From Rhizophagus irregularis (taxonomy: Eukaryota > Glomeromycota > Glomeromycetes > Glomerales > Glomeraceae), in the NCBI RefSeq assembly GCF_026210795.1, contig NC_089446.1, forward strand, positions 124,001-188,000: DNA of 64,000 nt, given 5' to 3'. The notes beneath the pieces were generated by a model. The model searched no databases and was not told where the DNA came from. It worked only from the letters and a program-made list of their open reading frames with translations. Below, piece after piece: positions 34,401-45,204 of the stretch. A program made the position numbers and the translations under genes. Numbering within the stretch: position 1 is the first letter of the stretch; the number at the start of each line of letters is the position of its first letter.

Positions 34401-37400
34401 TTTGCTTAAAATCATTATAAAAAAATCTAATAATGTAATCCTTTATTATTTGTATAAACAATTTTTTAAGGTAATTAAAAAAATTATTGCAACAACTTGG
34501 CCAGGTGTTAATTACCTTGAGAATGTTCTTTTAGTTATTACAATTCCTGCAGAATTTTCTGAAACGTCAAAATCAATTATGAGAACATGTGCGTTTGATG
34601 CAGGATTGATTAAAGAAAAATATTCAACAAATTTGCAGTTTACCACCGAAAGTAAGAACTTTAACATTTATATTTTATTTTTAAATTGAAGTACTCATTT
34701 TTACTTTCCTTTTTTTAAGCCGAAGCTGCTGCGATTTATTGTATGGAAATGAATCTTAAAGAACAAGCTCTTGCGCATCCAGGAAGTATGTTTTGAAATT
34801 AAATACATTTATTTATATTTATTATGATTAATTCGTCTATTTATTATTTATACGTGTGTCTATTAGCAAATTTTATGATAGTTGATTGCGGGGGTGGTAT
34901 GGTAGACGTAACAGTCCGAAAATTAATAAACAATGATCAATTAGGTGAGATAACTGAAAGAGCCGGAGATTTTTGTGGAAGCATTTTTATCGATGCTGAG
35001 TTTGTTAAATATTTACGAAAAATACTTGGAGACAAACCCATGGATTTACTTAAAGATCGCAATTATGGACAACTGCAATCTTTGATACAACAATTTTGTG
35101 AAAATTGTAAATTACCTTTTACAGGGGATAATCCAGACTTTTCATATGATTTGGATCTTGAAGATGCTCGTCCAATTTTGTTAGAATACGTGAGTGATGA
35201 AGTTAGAACAAAATTAGAGAATAATGATTGGACAATTGATATTGATTTTGCAACTGTGGAATCAATATTTGAACCTGTTATCCGACGAATCCTTAAATTG
35301 ATAAAAGCTCAATTACGTAATTCTCAAGAAACTTGTTCTGCAATGTTCTTAGTTGGAGGTTTTAGTGAATCAAAATATTTACATAGAAGAATTAAACAGG
35401 AATTTCAACATATAGTGAACCTTATTTCGGTTCCAGTTCTACCAACGGCAGCAATTTCACGTGGAGCTACAATGTATGGATTGTCCATAATATCAAAAAA
35501 GAGTGTTATTTCTTCAAGGATTCTTAAATATACTTATGGAGTTGATATGTTGAGAAAATGGGTAAGTTTTAATTGATATTTATATATGAAGAAATAATTC
35601 ATTTTACTTAATTTTTACTTCAGGAATATGGAGATCCGATTAATAGAAAATTACCAGAGGGATTTATTGTTAAATTTCAATGTTTGGCTAGACGTGGTAC
35701 TAAAATGAATATTGATCAAGTTACTCGCGTACCAATTTTAAAGAATCAAGAAAATATGCTTTTTAAAATATACTACACTCGAGAGTATGATGCGGAATAT
35801 TGTGATGATCCCGGCATGAAATTATTAGGAGAACTTATTGTTAGTCTTCCTGGTTCAGGTCTTCATAGATCTATATTGATTGAACTTACTTTTGGAGAAA
35901 TGGAATTGATTGCTACTTTAAAGAACGAACTAACTGGTCAGAGTGGTATAGCTACTTTTAATTTCAACCTGGATACGACGGCAACCCCTAATTTAGTATT
36001 AAATGAATTAGTTGAACAATATAATCAGTCAGAAAATGATTATAAAAAATCAGGAAGTGATAAACCCAAAGATGATATTATTAATGATACTAGGATTCTC
36101 GTTGCAATAGACTTTGGAACTACGTATTCGAGTTTTGCATATGTTCATAAAGAAAATCAAGAAACTGTTGTAGTAAATTATTCATGGTAGTTATATTTAA
36201 TTGACTATAATCAATTCTTAATTAAAATAAAATTAATCTCTTTGATGATACAATCGTTAGGCCAGGAAAAGAAGGTGTCCCAAAAGCACCCACAGCACTT
36301 CAATATGATGAAGAGTATAAAAATGTCACCAGTTGGGGGAATTTAGCTTTAGAGGAAGATCCTGATGGAATACCAGATAATACAGAAGGACAGCGTCCAC
36401 GTCCTGTTGAATTATTTAAGTTTCATATATCAAATTTAAGCAAAAAAGAATTACCTTGGTTACCGCCTCAATTACATTATACAAAAGCTATTGAAGATTA
36501 TTTAACTCAAATGAGAAAATTAATTCAAGTAACTCTAGTAAGACGATGGCCTACTATAAATTTCCCTCAACAAGTCGGTTTTGTATTAACAATCCCTGCC
36601 GAATGGGTACGTGTTAATTGAATCATTTATTTTATTTTATTTTATTTTGATAAAATACATACTTTGTTTATATCATATTTGTAGCCTCCACACACAACTA
36701 AAGTGATGAGAGAATGTGCATATAAAGCAGGATTATTAACATCTTTGAATTCACAACGACTCGAATTTACAACTGAACGTATGTCTATTATATTAATTAT
36801 CCTGATTGTTATATTTATATTTATATACTTTACTTAAGATCATAACCATTATATTTGTTTCATCAGCTGAAGCTGCAGCACTTCATTGTCTTAGCGTTAT
36901 AAAAGAACATAACTTACAACCAAATGGTATATTTTCTTTTACTAATATTTCAATAATATTTAAAGTTAAATTAACATTGTTATTTTTTAAAAAAGATTCA
37001 TTTTTAGTAGCTGATTGCGGAGGTGGTACAGTTGATTTAACTTTACGAAAACTTCTTCCGGAAAATAAGTTAAGTGAGATTACTGAACGTGTTGGTGATC
37101 TATGTGGCAGCACATTCGTAGATAAAGAATTTTTACATTGGCTCGGAAGAAAAGTTGGATTTCAAGCTCTAGCGAAATTGAAAACAGATAATTATGGTCA
37201 AATGCAATATTTAGTACAAAGATTTTTTTGCACCCGTATTAAATTTAAATTTAGTGGAGAAAAAAAAGATTATAAAACTTTAAAATTAAATTTACAACAA
37301 TTCTGTCCTAGTTTACCACAATATGTTGTTGATGAAATCAAAGAACAAATGGAAGAAGCTGGATGGATATTAAAAGTTGACTATGAAACTGTTAAAGGAA

Positions 37401-38118
37401 TGTTCGATCCCGTGATTGATCGAATTATAAATTTAATTGATGATCAGTTAAAAAATTCTTCGGAAAAAATTTGTTCAGCAATGTTTTTGGTAGGAGGATT
37501 TAGTGAATCTCCTTATTTACTTCGTAGAGTTAAAGAAACATTTGAACATCAAGTTCCTATCATCGCTGTGCCAGCTGTACCAATAGCAGCAATAGTTCGT
37601 GGTGCTATTACATATGGACTTAATGTTATTGATATTGTACCTGATCGAGTGTTAAAATGGACATACGGAATTGCATGGGCAAGTTTTTTTTTTGTGTATG
37701 TAATAAAAATTTTTGACAAATTAATGAAGCTAGTAACATTTATTTTTAGGTTTCTGGTGATAAACTAAACAAAAGAACAAAGGATGGAATGTACCTTTAT
37801 TTTCATGAATTGGCAAGACGTGGTAGCAATGTTAAAGTAAATCAAAAATTTTCGGGAGATTTTTATCCAATAAGACCAAATCAAGATATTATAACATTTA
37901 ATGTTTATTATACTTCAAAATATGAAGCAAAATATTGTAATGATCCCGGAATGAGATTATTAGGAGTTATAAAAGTAAAAACATATGATACTCACCTAGG
38001 TTTAAACCGTCCCATTGAATTTTCACTTGCTTTTGGTAAAGTAGAAATTAAAGCTACTGCTAAAAATAAGTCAACTGGTGAAATTTATAATGAAACTACT
38101 CTTGAATTAACTCTTTGA
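31472..38118 (+). CDS. MACPF-like / Hsp70 / Hsp70 fusion protein (14-exon model)
   Basis: Exons: 31472-32047, 32118-33292, 33356-33592, 33712-33884, 34001-34359, 34471-34651, 34720-34785, 34867-35561, 35624-36186, 36261-36606, 36685-36778, 36867-36926, 36996-37678, 37750-38118; 1858 residues, every phase fits. Residues 1-720 are MACPF-like (SEYGHVISTEITMGGRLGL near 383) with two WxLIG-type beta repeats. Hsp70 module 1 starts near 725 (LDFGTTYSGFAY; VDCGGGMVDVT, where Met replaces the usual Thr; LVGGFSESKYL). Module 2 starts near 1312 (IDFGTTYSSFAY, ADCGGGTVDLT, LVGGFSESPYL). Each ATPase part is followed by a short beta domain. Exon 9 runs without a stop from beta domain 1 into ATPase domain 2, so the tandem Hsp70 is certain. 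Exon 4 to 5 (GTAATG...TTTAG) joins MACPF to Hsp70; alternatively a separate gene starts at ATG 33988. Intron 13 is GC-AG. Confidence 0.7.
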
Positions 38119-39715
38119 TAGTTATATAAATATATTTATTTATATTGTATCTATGGTATATTTACTTATTAAATAATAAATTAATAATAATAAATTTAAA
38201 TAATATTTTAATGTAATTAATAATAATAAATTTATAATATATTTAGATTTATATTGAATAATTGCATTACTATACATTAATAAATTTTAGGATTTTTTTT
38301 AAAAAATAAAATAAATTTTAGATCTTTGCCTAGCAAAATATTTTATTTCGGATTTTTGATTAGTGAAATTCATTTAATTTATTTCATATTTTAATGATAA
38401 ATAAATAAAGTTATTTATATTAAATATATTAGATAAGAAATTGACATATTATTTGCTATTTATTATTTACTAAATATTATTTTATTTTAAAATTATTATT
38501 CAATTACTATTTGATATATTTAATATGATTAAATATTTTCCAATATATTTTATTATATATATATATTATATAACATTTTTTTGAACTTAAAACAAAATAA
38601 AAATTGTAAAAACTAAAAATATAACAATAGTACTTTTTACATTAATTATTAATATAAGTAATATGGTAAAAAAATTTTTTATTTAAAATTTAAAATATGC
38701 ATTTTTAATAAATTAAACTTCAAGAATAAATTCCTATATTGGATGAAATATGTTTATAGTTTGCTATTATTAGTATATATATAATATTTGAATTTATGTT
38801 GGCATAAATAATAAGATAGTTTATAGTATACTAGATTCTAAATAATGGTAATTAAGAAAATTTTATATGTAAAAATAGAATATTCCAAAAATCATGAATT
38901 ATAGTAAAAAAAGTATAAAATATTGAAGTTATTAAGTTTATAAAGTGTATATTTTAAAAATGGAGTAATTAATATATAAATTAGATTAGATGTTATTTAA
39001 ATTATTAAAATGAATTAAATTAATAAATAATAAAATTTAAATGTAAATATATGTTAAAAAAGTATTTTTAATATTCCATAAAAGTTATAGGATAAAGTAA
39101 ATAGTGAAATAATTAAATTTATATATATATTTCTTGAATTTTATTTAGTATAAATATAACTTCTATGTATACTATTTTTTTTTTATTTTATATTTAAAAT
39201 TAAAGTCTTTATAGTTCAAATGTATTAAAAAAATAATAAAAATTGAAATTTTTATTTTTTCTAATCAATCTATAGTGGTGATTGTTTATGATATGATTTA
39301 TCTTGAAATCTGGAGTGGCATCAAATAAAAGTAAAAAATTATGTGAAAAAATTATTTTAAATATATTAGAATTTTTGACTCACGGGATCACGAATTAAAA
39401 AAAATTCGATGAATTAAATAATTTTGCATTTAAAATTATGAGATAAAAATTATAGCGTATGGTTTTACGATTTTAGACTCTTCATCACATCTTGAAATTT
39501 ATAAATCTTGCATGGGAATGAAATGGAATTAGTAGGAACACTATGAAATCTTCTTCCTAATGGGTTTATGTAGCTTTGGATTTTATTTTGGTCAAATGAA
39601 AATTATTCCGTTTTTTAATAAGAACATATTTCTTTTAATAAAGGTAATAAGAAAATATACATATATTATATAATAAAACAAAAAATCAAAAAATATAACA
39701 AATTAAATTGCTGTT
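38119..39715. other. AT-rich intergenic region
   Basis: About 1.6 kb between the convergent 3' ends of the fusion gene (plus) and X1 (minus). Only A/T-rich DNA with short homopolymers and no ORF of substance. A little more complex sequence at 39270-39600 has no recognised feature. Confidence 0.5.
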
Positions 39716-41878
39716 CTATACGCTTTTTTTTGGCCTGACAATCACTTGAGCCTTAGTAAATACTCTTCTCTTTTCTTCATCTAAATTTTCTAATAAAGCT
39801 ATAGCGGGGAATGAACAAATTTCCACCTCTAATTCCTCATTATCTTCTTCTTCATCATTTTTAATTTGACCTACTGATTCCATAACACTGTGATCAAATT
39901 CCTCGCCACTTTCATAAAATTTTATCGAAGGTTTTGGCTCCTGTGTTTGAAGACGAAAATAGAAATAATGCAAAATTTGTCTAATAATTATAGCGGCTTC
40001 AGAATTAATTTTCTTGTTTTTTTCTTCATCATCTATAGTTCTATGTTTATTCATTCCGTTTAAATTCTCGTCTACTAACTTTTTAATAAGCGGATGGTTT
40101 GAATCAACAAAACCACGTTCACCTAATGCTGCGTAAATGTGTTGACGTATTTTGATTGGTAACATTTTAGTATGTGCGTCAGTTCCGGTATTCACTTTGG
40201 TAAATCGCTCGGTAAGTTCAATTAATTGATTTGTTTTAGAGAAAATAGCGGCCTCCAACTTATCATCAGTTATAAGATCGACTTTATTTGGAAGATCATT
40301 AGTTGTCCGGTTAAAATAATCATCCATATGATTTAAAGTATGATTAATCAACTTTCGTTGTAAAGCTGCACTTAAAACTAATTTTGCATTCGTCTTATTC
40401 TCTACTAGAGTTTTACATTTAAGACTTTGAAAAAGTGTACGTACAGCATCATTATTTATTTTAATACCTCCACGTTTAACTCTAGTAAAATCTGCTAAAT
40501 CTTTTTGAAGTTTTTCAATATCCTTTGTAAGCTGCATAGAATTATTAGAATCATCATCACGCCACCCAACATTCATAATTACACCTAACGCTGCTTGATG
40601 TTTAGCAGCTTCCTGTCTTAACGCATCAATCTCTTGTTGCAATTTATCTACTTCACTTTTTTTATTTTCTTGTAACGCTTCAATCTCTTGTTGCAATTTT
40701 TCTACTTTAATAGAATCCAATTTATATGAACTATTTCTATTTTGCGAGCTTTTATTTGACTTTTTACCAATCCTGATTTTTTCCTTAGAGGTATTTTCTA
40801 CTTTATCCTTATCATCTTTATTGGATTCAATATTATCTTCTTTATCGTCTTTGGTTTCAATATCATCATCATTATTATCATCTTTATCATCCTTATTAGT
40901 TTTAATATTATCATCTTTATCGTCTTTGTTTGTTTCAAAATTATTTTCTTTATCGTCTTTATTGATGGCTTCATTTTCAACTTCCTTCTTTTTAGTTAAA
41001 TTCTCATCACTAACAAATTCAGGTTCTTCTTTCTTTTTAATTTCAACATTATCCATAATTTCCATTTTTTTACCGGCAGATTCTTCTTTTGTCTTTACGA
41101 ATTCTGTAGAGTCGGGAGCCGGTTTAACAATTTCAGAATTTTTGTCTGAAATCTCGTCGATTAAAGATTTTCTTGTGGTTTCTTCTTGCTTATTAATAGT
41201 GTTGTTTTCAATCCTTACTGATTCAGCATATGATTTTTCATTTTGATTACTTAAATTTAAAAATTGCCTGAGACCAGTTTCTATTATCCGAGTTTGATTT
41301 TCTTTTATTAATAATTGATCGTTTTCTTTTGTTACATCAGTTGGCTTATTCACCCATACTTTTGATAAATATTCAGCAAATTTAGCATAACCATAAATGC
41401 GTGATATGAAAACATGACGCAATGCCTGTTTTTGCAGATAATTCATGCTATTTAACAAAAGAATAATATTCGTTAAAGGTTGTCCATAAATACTTTGATG
41501 TGAAAGGTGATAATATACTTTGCCCATTACTTCATTTCGCAAAGCCTCATTATTTGTATTTCGACATTCCTTATATTGTTTGATTATTTCATCGGTTGCA
41601 ACACCTTTATCTTTACTAGTTGCTCCGAAAGTATGCAAATTTAATAAATGTCCTTCAATTAACGATAATTCACTATCAAGTAAACTATTATCGGGTTCAG
41701 AATTCCATACTAAGAGGAATAAGTATACAAAACCATCCCACATATGTATACGCCCAATATATAAAAAAATTTCCCATGACTTATCAACTACAGCATTATA
41801 AATTAAGTTATTATTCGAAGGGTTGTATAAAAAATTATTCTGTTCTCCCAAATATCCTTCTCCCGGTTGATCGAGCAT
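39716..41878 (-). CDS. Family X protein X1 (helical domain, acidic linker, coiled coil, conserved C-terminus)
   Basis: An intronless 720-residue ORF of a family I do not recognise; six members lie in this window. An N-terminal domain (about 29-200) begins with KSWEIFLYIGRIHMWDGFVY and looks all-helical. A linker (about 205-375) is a Lys/Asp/Asn repeat (NKDDKDDNIK...). A coiled coil (about 380-440) contains KLQQEIEALQENKKSEVDKL. The conserved C-terminal domain opens with WRDDDSNNSMQLTKDIEKL, contains LPIKIRQHIYAALGERGF, and ends EVEICSFPAIALL and FTKAQVIVRPK. No membrane segment or signal peptide is seen, so it is probably cytosolic. It is head to head with HspB, 300 bp apart. It is most similar to X2. 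Function unknown. Confidence 0.8.
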   Translation of the reverse strand: MLDQPGEGYLGEQNNFLYNPSNNNLIYNAVVDKSWEIFLYIGRIHMWDGFVYLFLLVWNSEPDNSLLDSELSLIEGHLLNLHTFGATSKDKGVATDEIIKQYKECRNTNNEALRNEVMGKVYYHLSHQSIYGQPLTNIILLLNSMNYLQKQALRHVFISRIYGYAKFAEYLSKVWVNKPTDVTKENDQLLIKENQTRIIETGLRQFLNLSNQNEKSYAESVRIENNTINKQEETTRKSLIDEISDKNSEIVKPAPDSTEFVKTKEESAGKKMEIMDNVEIKKKEEPEFVSDENLTKKKEVENEAINKDDKENNFETNKDDKDDNIKTNKDDKDDNNDDDIETKDDKEDNIESNKDDKDKVENTSKEKIRIGKKSNKSSQNRNSSYKLDSIKVEKLQQEIEALQENKKSEVDKLQQEIDALRQEAAKHQAALGVIMNVGWRDDDSNNSMQLTKDIEKLQKDLADFTRVKRGGIKINNDAVRTLFQSLKCKTLVENKTNAKLVLSAALQRKLINHTLNHMDDYFNRTTNDLPNKVDLITDDKLEAAIFSKTNQLIELTERFTKVNTGTDAHTKMLPIKIRQHIYAALGERGFVDSNHPLIKKLVDENLNGMNKHRTIDDEEKNKKINSEAAIIIRQILHYFYFRLQTQEPKPSIKFYESGEEFDHSVMESVGQIKNDEEEDNEELEVEICSFPAIALLENLDEEKRRVFTKAQVIVRPKKSV

Positions 41879-42178
41879 TTTTAATTTTTTTTTTAAAAAA
41901 AAAAAAAAGTCGAAAAACGGTTAAATGCTAATGATTTTTAATTTTTATATTAAAATGGTTTCACAAGTTATTGTTTACGTTTTTGGAAATGAACTTCTAA
42001 AATTCTGAATCTACATTCCAAATTTACAAAATTAGCAGTTGAACAAAACTTAAATTGGTAAAAATAATGTTTTGATTAACCAATTTAATAGATTTTTTAA
42101 CTCCGGAAAAAAAAAATTTCACTTTCTTTTTCTTTTTTTTTCAAAACAACATAATACTATACGTTTCGTCTATAAAAT
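41879..42178. promoter_or_regulatory. Shared promoter region between X1 and HspB
   Basis: Only 300 bp separate the two ATGs. The X1 side carries a long A/T tract right before its ATG, and the HspB side a T/C-rich tract (TTTCACTTTCTTTTTC) about 50 bp before its ATG. No canonical heat-shock element was found. Shared control is inferred from the geometry. Confidence 0.5.
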
Positions 42179-44613
42179 ATGACTTCAACTGATATTCGAG
42201 TGGTGGTCGCCATAGGTAAGAACTAAGAAATAATATTGATAGTTTTAAACGGCGAGCAGAAAAAACATAGTGGTACAAAAATAAAGAAAATAAAAATAAG
42301 TCATATAACTTTTTAAAAGAATAGAAAAAAGGTTTTTAAAACAATTAAAATAACATTTTCTAAATTTCCTTTTCATCTTTATTTTCGCGTTAAAAATATT
42401 AGATTTTGGAACTACGTATAGTGGCTTTGCGTATGCAAATAAAATAAACCCAGAAGAAATCGAAACTAATACTCGATGGTATACAAATCAACTAATAACT
42501 CGGATTTTGAAGTTTATATTTTAATAGTTTCTAAAATACTCAATTTAAAATGGATAATAGGTCGGGTCGTGAAGGATTACCAAAAACAAATACGGCATTA
42601 TTATATGATGCTAATTGTGATCAAGTATTAAGATGGGGTGAACTGGCACTTTTCCAGGAACAAAGACGAAAGAAAAACCAGGATGCGGAGCAATTTCATA
42701 TTATCGAAAGATTTAAATTACATTTGGATAATAAGATGAAGCAGAAACCTCAGCTACCTATAATGTTTGATTATAAAAAAGCTATCACTGACTACTTAAT
42801 TAAAATGAAAGGAGTAAGCAATTTTCTTCTTAAAATATCTTTGTTTGATTTAATAAATAATCTCTAATTTTTAATTCGATAAAGGTTATCGAGGAATCTC
42901 TTGAAAGACGTTGGCCTGGACTTAGCTTAAAGCAGGTTTTGTTCGTATTATCCGTACCAGCTGAATGGGTAGATTTATTTTGGAACTCATTGTTACTTTA
43001 TGGATCTTATAAAAGCATTCTTATTAATTGTTATATTATTTTTTCAAATAGTTGCCTTATACAAGAGCTGTTCTTCGAGAATGCGTATTTAGAGCAGGAT
43101 TTATTGATGAAGATACTCACTCAAATTTAGAGTTTATAACTGAACGTAAGAAGAGAATTCTGATCATGCGACTTTATATTAATTATAAATTCATTATTAA
43201 TTTTTTTTTCCTCTTGGATTTAAAGCTGAGGCCGCAGCCATCCATTGTTTATCTGTATGTAATGAACATGATTTGGAAGAAAATGGTTTGTAAATATCTT
43301 AATCTATAAAATCGATATATCATTAGATTGTTTCTATCATTCATATATCAATTAAATTATTTTTCAGATACGTTCCTCGTTGTTGACTGTGGAGGCGGAA
43401 CAGTAGATTTAACAGTACGCACATTACTTGCAGGCAACAAATTACGTGAAGTAACAGTTAGATCAGGAGGCCTTTGTGGAAGCACTTTTGTTGACGATGA
43501 ATTTCTTAAATTTTTGGGTCGTAAAGTTGGTATTAAAGCTTTAGGAGCTTTTAAAGAACAAGCTTATGAAGACTTGCAAAAACTTATTCATCGATTTTTT
43601 TGTCGATACGTAAAATTACCTTTTACCGGATACGAAGATGAATTTGAACCGATTGAATTAGATTTAGAAACTAATTGTTCAGCTTTAATACCATATATTA
43701 GTGGAGAATTAAAGGATAAACTTGAAGAAGAAGATTGGATTATCGATATAGAATACGACGATGTTAAAAATATGTTTGACCCTGCAATCCAAACAATAAT
43801 TAGATTAATAGACGCACAATTAAATAGTGTTCCTCCAAATAAAGTTAAAGCTATGTTTTTAGTTGGAGGTTTTAGTGAATCTCCATATTTAACAAGACGA
43901 ATTAAAGAATCTTTTGAGGATCGTGTCCAGACAATAGCGTTTCCCCGAAACCCAATTGCAGCTATTGTAAAAGGTTCGAATTACTATTTGATAAAAATCG
44001 TTATTAACGTTAAAATTATTTATTCTTATATTCCTTTATTGTTTAGGTGCTGTTTCATATGGCCTAAACATGCAAGTAATTGAATCGAGGATCATTCCAT
44101 GGACATTTGGAATAGAGGTTAAAGGTCATTTTGATGAAAATAATGATCCAATAAGACTTCGGTAAATCTCTTTTAACTTTTTGATCTGATTCTAAAAGAT
44201 TAATTTTGATTGTATTTCATTTTTCTTATTTTGTTTTTTTTTTCCTAAAAAAATGTTATTACAGTACTCATGATGGCCGGATTTGGAGATTTGACATTTT
44301 AGTGAGTAAAGGGGAGAGTCTTAAATTGAATGAAGAACGCGGCAAAGAATATAAACCATTTCAAGATAAACAAGAAGCGATTGTTTTTAAGGTTTTATAC
44401 TCAAAGATCAAATATCCAAGATATCCTAGTCAAAATAATGTAGAAGTACTAGGTGAATTAAGGATTTTATTACCAGATATCCATCTTGGCAAGAATCGTC
44501 CTATAGAATTCTCTCTAAAATTTGCTAAAGAGGAAATTAAAGCTTCCGCAAGAAACAAGATCACGGATAAAATATATCAAACTACGTTTAAATATCCTTT
44601 TGAACAAAAATAA
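42179..44613 (+). CDS. HSPA12-like Hsp70 ATPase HspB
   Basis: Nine exons give 557 residues: 42179-42215, 42403-42478, 42561-42813, 42885-42968, 43052-43145, 43226-43285, 43368-43973, 44047-44161, 44265-44613. The ATPase domain has the first phosphate loop (IDFGTTYSGFAY), the second (VVDCGGGTVDLT) and the adenosine motif (MFLVGGFSESPYL). The spacing and long inserts match the HSPA12 branch rather than classical Hsp70. The last about 110 residues form a short beta domain (RPIEFSLKFAKEEIKASARNK), resembling the end of the Hsp70 substrate-binding beta part; the helical lid is absent. ATP binding and conformational switching are expected; the client is unknown. The gene is head to head with X1, and X2 follows in the same direction. 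Confidence 0.85.
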
Positions 44614-45204
44614 ATTTTTATATATCTTAAAAAAAAAAATTTATGTACAGTATACATATTTATTTTTATTATTCTTATTTTCAAGTCTTGAATAATCTTT
44701 TCTTTTTTTTATTTCAATAAAATTTAAGCAATCAATTATTTACCTTTTTTAATTTTAATGTTCTCGGCCTAATTTTATATAGCACCATTTCATCTTTTAA
44801 GATAGATGGATAAAATGATACATAATAAAAAAAATAAAGATTAACCCTTAACTAAATTTTTTTGATAATGGTCAGATAATATTAACAACTTAACCTAATT
44901 TATAATAGTTGAAATATTAAAAAAAAAAAATTTATTATATAAGGCAATTATCAACGAAAAACAATGAAAATAAGGTTATATTGATAATGTGACACGTGAA
45001 ATTACTATTTGTTTAAGTATAAAATTTCCTTAACACTTCTTCACTTCATTACTTTATTTGGAACTAAGATTGTCGATAATGGTCACACGAGCTTGTGAAA
45101 CCGATTGCGAATAATTTTTTTTTCTTTTACCGTGTTAAATGTGATTTCTCTCTTTTTATTCCTAATATCGAAAAGTTTTTTAATACAATTTTGAAAAAAA
45201 AAAG
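44614..45204. other. Intergenic region HspB to X2
   Basis: 591 bp with no gene. It holds the 3' end of HspB and the X2 promoter. A T-rich tract (CTCTCTTTTTATTCC) lies about 40 bp upstream of the X2 ATG. Confidence 0.5.

Noticed and set aside
41879-42178. Heat-shock elements in the promoters of the Hsp70/X pairs (also 56082-56416 and 61231-61893)
   Set aside because: GAA and TTC triplets occur, but not with the nGAAnnTTCn spacing; nothing beyond chance in AT-rich DNA.
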